Below, piece by piece: positions 16,485 to 26,450 of a stretch of 64,000 nucleotides of DNA. The notes beneath the pieces were generated by a model. That model had not been told where the DNA came from and made no database searches. It saw only the letters and a list, made by a program, of their open reading frames with translations. The translations under genes were made by a program, and so were the position numbers. Within the stretch, counting starts at the first letter, position 1. The number at the start of each line of letters is the position of its first letter. The stretch comes from UBA7662 sp036787895 (GTDB lineage Bacteria > Bacteroidota > Bacteroidia > UBA7662), in the NCBI GenBank assembly GCA_036787895.1, contig DAIQOK010000001.1, positions 310,001-374,000 on the forward strand. Reading direction: 5' to 3'.

Positions 16485-18539
16485 TTATTTCACTACTTCC
16501 ACAGCGCCTTTATATTCAGCTGTTTCGGTTTGATCTTTTTGCACTGTTAGCTGATAGAAATAGGTCCCACCTTCTAAATTGGCAGCGTTCCAATTGTTAA
16601 GATAGCGTGTGGCTTCATAAACCAACTGCCCCCAACGGTTAAATATTTTCAAATGACCATTGAGGTAATACTCCAAGTTTTCGACAACAAAAAGATCATT
16701 TACACCATCCCCATTGGGGCTTACCGCATTAGGAATTTTGATATCCCTTGCTTTCACTGAATAATTCACCCAATTGGAATATGATTTACGTCCACTACCC
16801 CCATCAATCGTGATAACCCTGGCCAGGTAATTACCTGGAAGTATTGCTTTTTTAATGGTAATAAAAGTATCCATGGTGGATGCCCCGGACTCAGGAAATT
16901 GCCAGCCAACCGGGAAATCCCTTTGTTCATCTTTAAATTGCACAAAATATACTGGATTAGACCAGCCAGTGTATGGTGACCAGTTCAAGGAAATCTCCTG
17001 TTTATCGGCATCATCAGGCGGGTTGGCAACCAGCCGAATGGTTCGAAGTTCATTCGAATAGGGATTTCGTGCACCGTTCGTCAGCACAAGATTAGCCCGA
17101 TAGGCAATGGACTTATCCTTAGGTAAAACCTCAGGTTCCACATCTTTAAAAAAGCGTGCAGCCGGATTGTTTTCTGTATGTTGGATTCTATCGAAATTGC
17201 CGCTAATTGCATTTTCCCGCCAGATTAAAAATGCACTGAACCAATTGTAATTCAGTGACTGAGGGTCACTCCAGCTCACGTCTACAGCATTTTGGTTTAT
17301 AGAATCAACACTTACATTCAACAATGTAAAAGGAATTGTATAATCAGGACAGCCAGAGACCATAAATACCATGGAATCAAATTCTACCATAAAACGTTGG
17401 CACTGGTTTCCAAAAGTATCCCCATCGATTCCTTTCCGACTCGTGAGATGGTAAAAGCCGTTGAGATTCATAGGACGAGCTAAAGTCAAAAGAATATCTC
17501 TTGTTCTGCCGTCAACACAATTAATAGCCGATGCCGATACAATGGGCACCAATCTTCCATCCGGGTAATACAATCTGAATTCAGAAGCGTCGGAAGAAAT
17601 AGTGTTACATTGTATTAGCGTATTCAGACGAATACTCAAGTTTAAATCATTGGTACAGGCCCGAGCCAGCGAATCATTCATAAAACTCGGTGTGATATTA
17701 TCGCAATATCTGCCTGTGCCTAAAACCAATTGAACATCAAAACTCACCCTCCCAACCACAATACCGTTTCGATATTCGGTAACTGTGAGTACTATAACTG
17801 ATTCTTGACTGGCAGTTGAAATGAAAGAAATATTACCATTATTCTGGTTGACAACGGGTGGCGTGCCATTCACGGGTTGTGCAGCTGAAAAACCAGGCTG
17901 ATAAGGTGCATTAGCCACGGCCGAAATACGTGCTGGTGTCAAGGCAAAAACCAAGGAGTCGCCGTCTGGTTCATCCACATTGAACAGCACATTCACCGGT
18001 TCCAAAATGCAGAAAACAGGTACTTGAAATGTATTGAAGACGGCAGAAGAGTTGTTGATTCCAGCCGCATTATTCACCATACTTTCTACATAAAATTGTG
18101 GTTGAGCGACAAGCGTATTGGAATTGTTTCTACAACAAACCCCGTAAGAAAATATCCATTCCTGACAAGTAGCCGCAGCTACGGGTAGCGTAACCACCCC
18201 CTCGAGTTCATATTTCTGCACCCCATATCGGTTTCCCCCGGCGCAAGTAGAGGGTTCGTCGGTGCATGGGGTTGGTATTTCGCCCCCGGAACCGGGTAAT
18301 AAACTCAATTGTGTTGTGCCAGTTACGCCACAATTGTTTCTATAACCGATGTTCACGGTTGAACCAACAGTTGTGGCACATATACATGATCGAATTAAAG
18401 TTAGACGTAAGCGATATTGATTCGGACCGATGTTAACATAGGTTATGTTCCCACCAGCCAAATGACATGCCTCAGTGATTGGAGCAAAACCTAGCAGACA
18501 TAGAAATAGCGCTAGAAATAAATTTCTATTCAAAACCAT
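16485..18539 (-). CDS. T9SS-secreted protein with gliding-motility type C-terminal domain (paralogue A)
   Basis: A 684-residue secreted protein. A signal peptide ends near residue 24 and the mature protein begins CHLAGGNITYVNIGPNQYRL, the start of a large Bacteroidota family of surface proteins. It is cysteine-rich in the first 180 residues and has a fibronectin-like region near residues 410-560. The last 90 residues are the CHU_C/type B T9SS sorting domain, with PNAVSPNGDGVNDLF, LKIFNRWGQLVYEA and LEGGTYFYQL, ending GAVEVVK. T9SS should translocate it across the outer membrane. It is about the same length as the next gene upstream and very similar throughout, so the two arose by tandem duplication. 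Confidence 0.9.
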   Translation of the reverse strand: MVLNRNLFLALFLCLLGFAPITEACHLAGGNITYVNIGPNQYRLRLTLIRSCICATTVGSTVNIGYRNNCGVTGTTQLSLLPGSGGEIPTPCTDEPSTCAGGNRYGVQKYELEGVVTLPVAAATCQEWIFSYGVCCRNNSNTLVAQPQFYVESMVNNAAGINNSSAVFNTFQVPVFCILEPVNVLFNVDEPDGDSLVFALTPARISAVANAPYQPGFSAAQPVNGTPPVVNQNNGNISFISTASQESVIVLTVTEYRNGIVVGRVSFDVQLVLGTGRYCDNITPSFMNDSLARACTNDLNLSIRLNTLIQCNTISSDASEFRLYYPDGRLVPIVSASAINCVDGRTRDILLTLARPMNLNGFYHLTSRKGIDGDTFGNQCQRFMVEFDSMVFMVSGCPDYTIPFTLLNVSVDSINQNAVDVSWSDPQSLNYNWFSAFLIWRENAISGNFDRIQHTENNPAARFFKDVEPEVLPKDKSIAYRANLVLTNGARNPYSNELRTIRLVANPPDDADKQEISLNWSPYTGWSNPVYFVQFKDEQRDFPVGWQFPESGASTMDTFITIKKAILPGNYLARVITIDGGSGRKSYSNWVNYSVKARDIKIPNAVSPNGDGVNDLFVVENLEYYLNGHLKIFNRWGQLVYEATRYLNNWNAANLEGGTYFYQLTVQKDQTETAEYKGAVEVVK

Positions 18540-18557
18540 ATCAAAATATTTGCGGTT

Positions 18558-20600
18558 CTACTTTACTATTTCCAAAGCTCCGTTAAATGCTTCGGTCACA
18601 GTTTGGTCTTTTTGAACAACTACTTGATAAAAATAAGTGCCACCTTCGAGATTAGCCGGGCTCCAATCATTCAAATACCTGGCCGATTCATGAACAAGCT
18701 GGCCCCAACGGTTATAAACCTTTAAACTGCCATTGATATAGTACTCGAGATTTTCGATGACAAATGCATCGTTTACACCATCCCCATTGGGTGATATCAC
18801 ATTAGGGATTTTCAAATCTCTGGCTCTTACACTAAACTCTACCCAGTTGGAATAAGATTTATAGGTGCCAGATGGATCTACTGTGAGCACACGAGCTAAA
18901 TATTTGCCGGGTAAAATTGGCTTAGTAAAAGTGATAAAAGTATCGCTCGTGCTTGCATTGGTTTCGGGATATTGCCAGCCCACAGGAAATTCTCGTTGCT
19001 GATCTTTGAATTGTACTGTATAAGTTGGATTGGGCCAACCTGCATAAGGCGACCAAGCCAAGGTCATATCCAGATTATCTTCAATATCCCCAGGTGTATC
19101 TACCAAATGAATAGTGCTCAGCTCATTCGATAATGGATTGCGAACGCCATTCGTCAGGACCAAATTAACCTTAAAGGAAATCGACCCATCTTTCGGAAGC
19201 AGATTTGGTTCTACATCTAAAAATTTACGGGCAGCTGGGCTTGGGTCGGTGTGACGAACCCGGTCGTAAATGCCGGAAACCGGATTTTTACGCCATACCA
19301 GGAAGGCATTGAGCCAATTGTAATTCAAACCAACCGGATCACTCCAAATCAATTCTGTGGCATTGTGATTTACCGAGTCTACACTTACATTGAGCAAGTT
19401 CAAGGGTACATCATACTCCGGACAGCCTGAGACCTGGTAAACCATGGTATCAAATTCTACCATAAATCGCTGACATTGGTTACCAAATGTATCGCCGTCG
19501 GTTCCTTTCCTGGATACCATATAATAGTAGCCACTAATATCCATTGGGCGACCCAGAACCAAACGAATTACTCTTGTTCTGCCTTGAACACAACTATCTG
19601 CGAAAGCAGAGACGATTGGAACCAATCGGCCATCGGGATAATAGAGTCGGAATTCCGAAGCATTGGTCGTAACGGTGTTACATTCTATCCTGGTATTCAA
19701 TCGTACAGTTAGGTTTAAGTCTTGCGAGCAAGCCCTAGCCAATGAATCTGATTGATAGCTTGGGGTTAAATTGTCACAGTATCGCCCTGTTCCCAACACC
19801 AGTTGAACATCAAAAGTAACGTATCCAACCATTATTCCATTACGGTACTCAGTAACCCGAAGCACAACGACAGCGTTTTGAGCCATGGTTGAGATAAAGC
19901 TAAGATTACCAGTATTTTGATTAATTGCCGGCGGTGTTCCATTGATCGGCTGAGTTGCAGAATAGCCAGCCTGATAAGGGGCATTACCGCCTGCTGCGAT
20001 TTGTGCAGGAACAAGTGTAAATACCAGGGAATCGCCATCCGGTTCATCGGCATTAAATATCACATTAACTGGCTCCAAAATACAAAATGCCGGTACTTGA
20101 AAGGTGTTAAAATAAGCTGAGTTATTGTTGATGCCTACAGCGTTATTCACCATAGATTCGACATAAAAATTAGGCTGACCGGTGAGGGTATTACTGTTGT
20201 TCCTACAACACAAATTATAGCTAAAATACCATAACTGGCAGGTTGCAGCTGCGTTTGGCAAGGTTACAACACCTTCATATTCATACTTCTGAACACCATA
20301 ACGCGTACCATCCAAACATCTCGATGGATCATCGGTACATGGTGTTGGAATCTCGGCGCCGGAGCCTGGTAAAAGTGTAACAGGGATATTGCCCGTAGCT
20401 CCACAAGTATTTCTGTAGCCTACTGTTGCTGTTGTTCCTAAGGTAGCACCAGAACAATCTCTAATCAGTGTTAAACGAACTCTATATTGATTTGGGCCTA
20501 AATTGACATACGTTATATTACCGCCGGCAACGTGTGTGGCTTCAGCTACTGAAAAACCAGCCAGCAGCATTAACCCAAGAATTACAAGTCTTTTCATCAT
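18558..20600 (-). CDS. T9SS-secreted protein with gliding-motility type C-terminal domain (paralogue B)
   Basis: A 680-residue paralogue of the gene that follows 18 nt downstream, colinear over its whole length. It has a signal peptide, a mature start near THVAGGNITYVNLGPNQYRV, a cysteine-rich first third, and shared blocks such as ILEPVNVIFNADEPDGDSLVF and FRLYYPDGRLVPIVSA. The C-terminal type B sorting domain has PNVISPNGDGVNDAF and LKVYNRWGQLVHES. It probably shares a transcript with paralogue A. A near-consensus -7 box (TATCTTTC) lies about 15 nt upstream of the first ATG. Its cell-surface role is unknown; adhesion or matrix function is only a guess from family annotation. Confidence 0.9.
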   Translation of the reverse strand: MMKRLVILGLMLLAGFSVAEATHVAGGNITYVNLGPNQYRVRLTLIRDCSGATLGTTATVGYRNTCGATGNIPVTLLPGSGAEIPTPCTDDPSRCLDGTRYGVQKYEYEGVVTLPNAAATCQLWYFSYNLCCRNNSNTLTGQPNFYVESMVNNAVGINNNSAYFNTFQVPAFCILEPVNVIFNADEPDGDSLVFTLVPAQIAAGGNAPYQAGYSATQPINGTPPAINQNTGNLSFISTMAQNAVVVLRVTEYRNGIMVGYVTFDVQLVLGTGRYCDNLTPSYQSDSLARACSQDLNLTVRLNTRIECNTVTTNASEFRLYYPDGRLVPIVSAFADSCVQGRTRVIRLVLGRPMDISGYYYMVSRKGTDGDTFGNQCQRFMVEFDTMVYQVSGCPEYDVPLNLLNVSVDSVNHNATELIWSDPVGLNYNWLNAFLVWRKNPVSGIYDRVRHTDPSPAARKFLDVEPNLLPKDGSISFKVNLVLTNGVRNPLSNELSTIHLVDTPGDIEDNLDMTLAWSPYAGWPNPTYTVQFKDQQREFPVGWQYPETNASTSDTFITFTKPILPGKYLARVLTVDPSGTYKSYSNWVEFSVRARDLKIPNVISPNGDGVNDAFVIENLEYYINGSLKVYNRWGQLVHESARYLNDWSPANLEGGTYFYQVVVQKDQTVTEAFNGALEIVK

Positions 20601-20682
20601 GTTCGTTAGTTTGACGAAAGATAATACGTGTAGGTTGAATAAGAAATTAAAAGGAGATTGAAAATTGAACCAATTGTCGGTA

Positions 20683-21156
20683 TTAGTATATGATTTTGTC
20701 CAAACTCTTTTGCCAAAGTTGAAAAACTTCCTGTGCTTCTGGCAATTTTACAGCATGTATAGGCAGCCGTCTTACTGCTAATTCTTTTAAAAATTCGTCA
20801 TAAATATCCTGATCACTGAATCCAATCGCCGCGGCGTCGGCACGTGAATTCGCAAAATATATCGCCTCTACCCTGGCCCAATAAGCCGCCGCAAGGCACA
20901 TTGGACAAGGTTCACAACTGGTATATAAAATACAACCCTTTAATTCAAAACTGCCAAGTTTTTTGGTTGCTCTCCGGATGGCTACCACCTCGGCGTGGGC
21001 TGTCGGATCATTCGTTGAAGTAACCCGATTTACTCCTTTTGACAGCACCTTTCCTTCCCTTACAATCACTGCACCAAATGGACCACCTTTATTGGTCGCT
21101 ACATTTTTGGCTGAAAGTTGAATGGCCAGCTTTAAAAAATGCTCATGTGAAGACAT
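20683..21156 (-). CDS. Nucleoside/guanine deaminase family protein
   Basis: A 157-residue cytidine-deaminase-fold enzyme. The zinc ligand and proton-shuttle motif HAE is at residues 54-56 (PTAHAEVVAI), and PCPMC at 83-87 supplies the other two cysteines. The C-terminal half (YFANSRADAAAIGFSDQDIYDE) resembles the small guanine deaminases of Bacillus GuaD type more than TadA, so conversion of guanine to xanthine is the best guess. ATG 21156 is chosen because it lies 4 nt after the upstream stop; an in-frame TTG at 21171 would overlap that gene. It lies between T9SS cargo genes without an obvious functional tie. Confidence 0.85.
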   Translation of the reverse strand: MSSHEHFLKLAIQLSAKNVATNKGGPFGAVIVREGKVLSKGVNRVTSTNDPTAHAEVVAIRRATKKLGSFELKGCILYTSCEPCPMCLAAAYWARVEAIYFANSRADAAAIGFSDQDIYDEFLKELAVRRLPIHAVKLPEAQEVFQLWQKSLDKIIY

Positions 21157-21160
21157 CGGC

Positions 21161-23029
21161 TTATTTAACAACTTCTACCGGTCCTTTGACGACACCTTTT
21201 TCGAATACTTCTACGATACAAAAATAGGTCCCCCCCTCCAATTCAGCAGGCGACCAATCATTTTTATAATCTTTCGACTCATAAACGAGCTGCCCCCATC
21301 TGTTAAACAAGCGCACGGTTGAGTTGGGATAAAAATCTATGCCACGTATAAACAGCACATCATTTACACCATCTCCATTTGGAGTGGATACATTAACAAT
21401 TTCAACATCACGCTGTTCCTGGGTGTATTTCAAATAATTTGAAACCGACAATCGATTATCTGATGACTCCGTTTCTACTTTCAAGAGAAATGTCTCCGGA
21501 GATTTTTGTTTTTCATAAACAAAAGAAGTATCCAGTGTAGATGCAATAGCCACCCAGTTCGTGTCTTTCGCATTGGCTTCATAAATGAGATAACGTGGGT
21601 TGTTCCACATTAAATAAGGACTCCATTCGATTTTCGAACTTCCTCTCATGCCATTGAACAAGGTTCCATCGCCATTACGCAAAAAGATGTGGGTAATGGA
21701 ATCACTAGGAGTTCCGAGTGGGTAATATTTAAGTTTTAATCTCACCCGCCAATCGCGGCGCTCATAGGAAGGATCGTAATTCTGAATGACCACAGAGGTA
21801 TCATACGCATTAAAAATCTCTGCCAATGTAAACCAGTTGCTGCCACCGAAAGTGTCGTTCACTGCAATATGGTAAGCCTCGAAAAAGGCTAAATTTAAGG
21901 TATCCGGGAATTTCCAACTAATGGCTATTCGCTCATTATCAATGACGGAGACATTCGTCATTATCACGGGATCTTCATATTCATAACAATCTCTCACCCT
22001 AACGAGTACTGTGTCAAACGCATTTCGGAAAGCAGTACAGTTACCAATAGTATTACCGTCGTATCCGATACGTTGTACTAAAAAGTACTCCTCTTCAAAA
22101 ATGAGTGGATTCGTAATTGAAATGATGAGCGTATCCGTATTGTTGTTTGTGCAGTTATATCGCACTTTATGAATTGGTATCAGCCGACCTGCCGAATCGT
22201 ATAACCTAAAGTCGGTACCATTGCTATCAACAGTACTGCAAAACACCGGTGTGTTCAATGCTACTGTGATGGTTGTATCATAACAAATACCGTCAACAAT
22301 AGGATAATCCTGCCTGCTGGTATCAATGGTTAATACACGAATAGTGTCTAAAGAGCCGGCACAAAAATTTTGTGGTGTAAACCTCCATGATTCCTGATTT
22401 GCTGTAAACGAAATAGCATTTCTATTGAGAACTACCGCAGCTATTGTTCCTGTGAGATTGTGTAAGCCATGAATAGAATTGCCATTTTGCCAGGTCGGAC
22501 AAGTTGGTTTCGAGAAAAGGTGGTTTTCGACTGTATTGGTTGTTTCATTTAAGACAATCTGAAAGGTACCTAACAATTGGTTACATGCACCTCCAAAGAG
22601 GGAAATATCCAGAAAAGTAACAACCAATTGCCTGCAAGGAGCTATTCCTCTGGTTTGATAAAATACGTTCGTACTAGAGCCAAAGGGCAGCCAATCTTCG
22701 AATGGCCCCATGATGCAGTTTTTACAATACGAGGCTGTAGGTGAAGGAATTGTGGCACTGATGCTCCAGCTGCCTGGTTGCCCCGGAGAAAAACTCACCC
22801 AGCCATTCGAGCCTATCCAGAATTGGTTGTAGGTATTCCCATAAAAACAAAAATCAAAACCTATCGGAAATGGACCATATACCTGGTCATCAACCATATT
22901 TTCGACCGGTGTTCCAGCGGTAGACAAAAAAGTAAAAGAAGGAATACGTTGAACGGTATAATTCTGTGCAGAGAGTTTCATCGCACTCAACAGGCAGATG
23001 AAAAAAATAACTTTTATCTTTTGGAGCAT
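21161..23029 (-). CDS. T9SS-secreted protein with gliding-motility type C-terminal domain (paralogue C)
   Basis: A 622-residue secreted protein. I start at ATG 23029 (MLQKIKVIFFICLLSAMKLSAQ, a good signal peptide), because the longer frame would begin inside a perfect -7 promoter box. The N-terminal 200 residues differ from paralogues A and B: they include GFDFCFYGNTYNQFWIGSNG and resemble a nidogen-like or lectin-like beta sandwich. From about residue 250 on it is homologous to A and B (FRLYDSAGRLIPI, ISWKFPDTLNL). The end is a type B sorting domain with STPNGDGVNDVLF, VRLFNRWGQLVYES and LEGGTYF. A domain swap on a common C-terminal scaffold is the likely history. Confidence 0.88.
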   Translation of the reverse strand: MLQKIKVIFFICLLSAMKLSAQNYTVQRIPSFTFLSTAGTPVENMVDDQVYGPFPIGFDFCFYGNTYNQFWIGSNGWVSFSPGQPGSWSISATIPSPTASYCKNCIMGPFEDWLPFGSSTNVFYQTRGIAPCRQLVVTFLDISLFGGACNQLLGTFQIVLNETTNTVENHLFSKPTCPTWQNGNSIHGLHNLTGTIAAVVLNRNAISFTANQESWRFTPQNFCAGSLDTIRVLTIDTSRQDYPIVDGICYDTTITVALNTPVFCSTVDSNGTDFRLYDSAGRLIPIHKVRYNCTNNNTDTLIISITNPLIFEEEYFLVQRIGYDGNTIGNCTAFRNAFDTVLVRVRDCYEYEDPVIMTNVSVIDNERIAISWKFPDTLNLAFFEAYHIAVNDTFGGSNWFTLAEIFNAYDTSVVIQNYDPSYERRDWRVRLKLKYYPLGTPSDSITHIFLRNGDGTLFNGMRGSSKIEWSPYLMWNNPRYLIYEANAKDTNWVAIASTLDTSFVYEKQKSPETFLLKVETESSDNRLSVSNYLKYTQEQRDVEIVNVSTPNGDGVNDVLFIRGIDFYPNSTVRLFNRWGQLVYESKDYKNDWSPAELEGGTYFCIVEVFEKGVVKGPVEVVK

Positions 23030-23053
23030 CACTTTCAAATCGGTCGATATTGA

Positions 23054-23061
23054 CAAATATA
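23054..23061 (-). promoter_or_regulatory. -7 promoter box of T9SS cargo gene C
   Basis: The minus strand reads TATATTTG, an exact match to TANNTTTG, 24 nt before the chosen ATG at 23029. Confidence 0.55.
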
Positions 23062-23169
23062 AACAATGAGCTGAAGTATAACCACCCTGGAAATTAAAAA
23101 CCGCTTAATGTTCTGGTTTTCTTTTCTGCATTTCCTCAGCGGCCGTGCTGATTAGAAAGGAAAATCAAG

Positions 23170-23177
23170 TATTTTTG
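23170..23177 (+). promoter_or_regulatory. -7 promoter box of lepA
   Basis: TATTTTTG, an exact match, ends 8 nt before the lepA ATG, so the leader should be only a few bases long. Confidence 0.5.
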
Positions 23178-23185
23178 CGCTTCGC

Positions 23186-24973
23186 ATGAAAAACATCCGG
23201 AATTTTTGCATTATCGCCCACATTGACCATGGGAAAAGCACCCTGGCCGATCGTTTATTACAAATTACCAAAACGGTAGATGACAGGAACCTGCAAGCGC
23301 AGACCCTGGATGATATGGATTTGGAACGCGAACGAGGCATTACGATTAAAAGTCATGCGATCCAAATGGACTATTATCAGGATAAAGAACATTATATTCT
23401 TAATCTGATTGACACCCCGGGCCATGTTGATTTTTCATACGAGGTATCGCGTGCCATTGCCTCCTGTGAAGGTGCGCTATTGATTGTTGATGCCTCTCAA
23501 GGCATACAGGCACAAACCATTTCGAACCTTTACCTGGCCTTAGATCATGACTTGAAAATCATACCGGTACTGAATAAAATGGATTTGCCTGGTGCCAATC
23601 CGGAGGAAGTCAAAGACCAAATCGTAGACCTAATTGGCTGTGACCGGGATGAAATTATTCCTGCCAGCGGAAAAACCGGTTTTGGAGTAGATAAGATACT
23701 CGAAGCCATTGTAGCACGTATTCCTGCGCCTGTTGGCGACCCAAATGCCCCGCTTCAAGCGTTAATTTTTGATTCTGTCTACAACAACTATAGAGGTATC
23801 ATCGCCTATTTTAAAGTTTCCAACGGTAGTATTAAAAGTGGTGACCGGGTAAAATTCTTTAATACCAACAAAGAGTACTTCGCTGAAGAAATCGGCATTC
23901 TGAAAATGAAAGGCGAACCTCGTCAGGAAGTTAAAACCGGCGACGTTGGATACATCATTTCGGGCATTAAACTTGCCAAAGAAGTCAAAGTTGGTGATAC
24001 CATCACTACAGTTGAAAATCCAAGCACCCAGGCCATTCAAGGTTTTGAAGAAGTGAAACCTATGGTTTTTTCCGGCATATACCCGGTTGACACCGAAGAT
24101 TACGAAGAACTGCGGGATGCCATGGAAAAACTCCAGCTGAACGATGCCTCTCTCGTGTTTGAAGCCGAATCGTCGGCTGCGCTCGGCTTTGGTTTCCGAT
24201 GTGGTTTTCTGGGCATGTTGCATATGGAAATCATCCAGGAAAGACTGGAGCGTGAATTTGATATGACAGTAATAACCACTGTCCCCAACGTATCCTATTT
24301 CTGCTACAATACCAAAGGCGACAAAAGTATTGTCAACAACCCCTCCGACCTCCCCGACCCCAGTAAAATTGCTTCCATCGAAGAGCCATACATCAATGCC
24401 CAGGTAATTACCAAGTCGGAATATATCGGTGTAATTATGGATTTATGTATGAACAAAAGAGGCATACTTAAAAACCAGATTTACCTGACTACCGACCGGG
24501 TAGAACTCACTTTTGAAATGCCATTGGGTGAGATTGTATTCGATTTTTACGATAAGCTGAAGTCCATTTCCAGAGGTTATGCTTCTTTCGATTATCATAC
24601 AATCGGCTACCGGGAGTCACGCTTAGTTAAGCTCGACATCCGACTGAACGGTGATCCGGTAGATGCGCTCTCCTGTTTGATTCACGCCGATAAAGCCTAT
24701 GAATTGGGAAAACGTATGTGTGAAAAGTTGCGTGAATTATTGCCACGACAACAATTCGACATTGCTATTCAGGCTTCAATCGGTGCAAAAATCATCGCCC
24801 GAGAAACCATCAAAGCCATGCGCAAAGATGTTACAGCCAAATGTTATGGCGGTGACATTTCACGCAAGCGCAAACTCCTCGAAAAGCAGAAAAAAGGTAA
24901 AAAACGCATGCGCCAAATAGGCAATGTTGAAGTTCCACAAAACGCCTTCCTGGCCGTACTAAAGCTCGACTAA
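23186..24973 (+). CDS. lepA: Elongation factor 4 (LepA)
   Basis: A 595-residue translational GTPase that acts on stalled or mis-translocated ribosomes. The GTPase motifs are clear: AHIDHGKST at 11-19, IDTPGHVDF, and NKMDLPG. The LepA-specific ends are also present: LGFGFRCGFLGMLHMEI in the middle and the C-terminal basic domain with RKDVTAKCYGGDISRKRKLL and a tail rich in lysine. Length and termini are normal. The stop is directly followed by the folD ATG without a gap. Confidence 0.98.
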   Translation: MKNIRNFCIIAHIDHGKSTLADRLLQITKTVDDRNLQAQTLDDMDLERERGITIKSHAIQMDYYQDKEHYILNLIDTPGHVDFSYEVSRAIASCEGALLIVDASQGIQAQTISNLYLALDHDLKIIPVLNKMDLPGANPEEVKDQIVDLIGCDRDEIIPASGKTGFGVDKILEAIVARIPAPVGDPNAPLQALIFDSVYNNYRGIIAYFKVSNGSIKSGDRVKFFNTNKEYFAEEIGILKMKGEPRQEVKTGDVGYIISGIKLAKEVKVGDTITTVENPSTQAIQGFEEVKPMVFSGIYPVDTEDYEELRDAMEKLQLNDASLVFEAESSAALGFGFRCGFLGMLHMEIIQERLEREFDMTVITTVPNVSYFCYNTKGDKSIVNNPSDLPDPSKIASIEEPYINAQVITKSEYIGVIMDLCMNKRGILKNQIYLTTDRVELTFEMPLGEIVFDFYDKLKSISRGYASFDYHTIGYRESRLVKLDIRLNGDPVDALSCLIHADKAYELGKRMCEKLRELLPRQQFDIAIQASIGAKIIARETIKAMRKDVTAKCYGGDISRKRKLLEKQKKGKKRMRQIGNVEVPQNAFLAVLKLD

Positions 24974-25858
24974 ATGATACTGATCGACGGGAAAGCCACA
25001 GCAACAGTCATTAAGACCGAAATTAAGGCGGAAGTAGAAAAAATGCTTGCCAGTGGTCAAAAAAGGCCACATTTGGCCGCAATACTCGTTGGTCACGATG
25101 GAGGCAGCGAAAGTTATGTGGCCCACAAAATCAATGATTGTGCAGAGGTTGGTTTTACATCGAGTCTCTTACGCTTTGAAGATAATATCAGTGAAGCTGA
25201 ACTGCTCGCTTCCGTCTGCCAGCTTAATGATGACAAGAACATAGATGGCTTCATTGTCCAGCTCCCGCTTCCGAAGCATATATCGGTAGACAGGGTGATT
25301 GAAACCATTCACCCAGCTAAGGATGTAGATGGCTTTCATGCCGTAAATGTGGGACGAATGGCGCTTGGTCTCCCCTGCTATTTACCTGCAACTCCACATG
25401 GAGTTTTACAATTACTTGAACGTCATAACCTTAAAACATCTGGCAAACATTGTGTAATTGTTGGAAGAAGCAATATAGTTGGATCACCGCTAAGCATTTT
25501 GTTGGCTCGAAATGCCGAACCGGGGAATTGTACGGTTACATTGTGTCACAGTCGTACCCCTGATCTCGCCTATCATACCAAACAAGCCGATATAATTATT
25601 GCCGCATTGGGAAAACCCGGCTTTATTACTGCCGATATGGTCAAACCAGGTGCAATTGTTATCGATGTAGGAACAACCAGAGTAGTGGATAGCACTAAAA
25701 AATCAGGCTTCCGCCTCGCTGGTGATGTCGTTTTTGACGAGGTGGCCTCTAAGAGCAGCGCCATTACACCGGTACCGGGTGGCGTAGGCCCTATGACTAG
25801 AGCAATGTTGCTTGTAAACACGCTTAAAGCTGCAAAAAAGGAGATTTATGGCGGATAA
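24974..25858 (+). CDS. folD: Methylenetetrahydrofolate dehydrogenase/cyclohydrolase FolD
   Basis: A 294-residue bifunctional enzyme that interconverts methylene-, methenyl- and formyl-tetrahydrofolate. The catalytic Y-x-x-x-K is at Tyr48-Lys52, followed by DKNIDGFIVQLPLP and PAKDVDGFHAVNVGRM. The NADP-binding segment is CVIVGRSNIVGSPLSILL, and the C-terminal signature VTPVPGGVGPMT-like block (ITPVPGGVGPMTRAML) is intact. It starts at the base after the lepA stop, and its 3' end overlaps queE by 11 nt. Confidence 0.97.
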   Translation: MILIDGKATATVIKTEIKAEVEKMLASGQKRPHLAAILVGHDGGSESYVAHKINDCAEVGFTSSLLRFEDNISEAELLASVCQLNDDKNIDGFIVQLPLPKHISVDRVIETIHPAKDVDGFHAVNVGRMALGLPCYLPATPHGVLQLLERHNLKTSGKHCVIVGRSNIVGSPLSILLARNAEPGNCTVTLCHSRTPDLAYHTKQADIIIAALGKPGFITADMVKPGAIVIDVGTTRVVDSTKKSGFRLAGDVVFDEVASKSSAITPVPGGVGPMTRAMLLVNTLKAAKKEIYGG

Positions 25859-26450
25859 ACTACCCGTCATGGAGGCCTTCTACACCATACAAGGTGAAGG
25901 TAAAAATACCGGTAAAGCTGCCTTTTTTATTCGACTGGCGGGCTGTGATGTTGGCTGCAGTTGGTGTGACGTTAAAGAATCCTGGCCGGCGGAAGCACAT
26001 CCTAAGCTTAAGGTGGATGAGCTTGTGAATGCAGCACTTGCATTTCCTGCCAAAAATGTTGTCATCACCGGAGGTGAGCCATTGATGTACGATTTAGCAC
26101 CGCTGACTTCCGCTTTAAAAGTAGCCGGCTTTTATGTGATGCTTGAAACCAGCGGAGCTTATCCCCTCTCCGGCAGCTTTGACTGGATTTGTGTTTCTCC
26201 CAAAAAGTTCAAAGCACCGCTCGACCATGTACTTCAGGTGGCCGACGAATTAAAAGTTATCGTTTATAACCAGAATGATTTGGTTTGGGGACCTGCATTT
26301 GCTCCCGCTTTAAAAAATGACTGTTACAAATTACTGCAGCCCGAATGGAGTCGGGAAACTAAAATGACACCTTTAATCGTTGATTTTGTGAAGAATAATC
26401 CGGATTGGCAAATATCTTTACAGACGCACAAATACATGCAAATTCCTTGA
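25848..26450 (+). CDS. queE: 7-carboxy-7-deazaguanine synthase QueE
   Basis: A 200-residue radical-SAM enzyme of queuosine precursor synthesis, converting carboxytetrahydropterin to 7-carboxy-7-deazaguanine. The sequence opens with FYTIQGEGKNTGKAAFFIRL, and the iron-sulfur cysteines are Cys33, Cys37 and Cys40 (C-x3-C-x2-C). The SAM-binding VVITGGEPLMYD and the C-terminal HKYMQIP end match QueE. Other queuosine genes are not in the window. It overlaps folD at its start and the next gene at its stop (TTGA). Confidence 0.93.
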   Translation: MADKLPVMEAFYTIQGEGKNTGKAAFFIRLAGCDVGCSWCDVKESWPAEAHPKLKVDELVNAALAFPAKNVVITGGEPLMYDLAPLTSALKVAGFYVMLETSGAYPLSGSFDWICVSPKKFKAPLDHVLQVADELKVIVYNQNDLVWGPAFAPALKNDCYKLLQPEWSRETKMTPLIVDFVKNNPDWQISLQTHKYMQIP

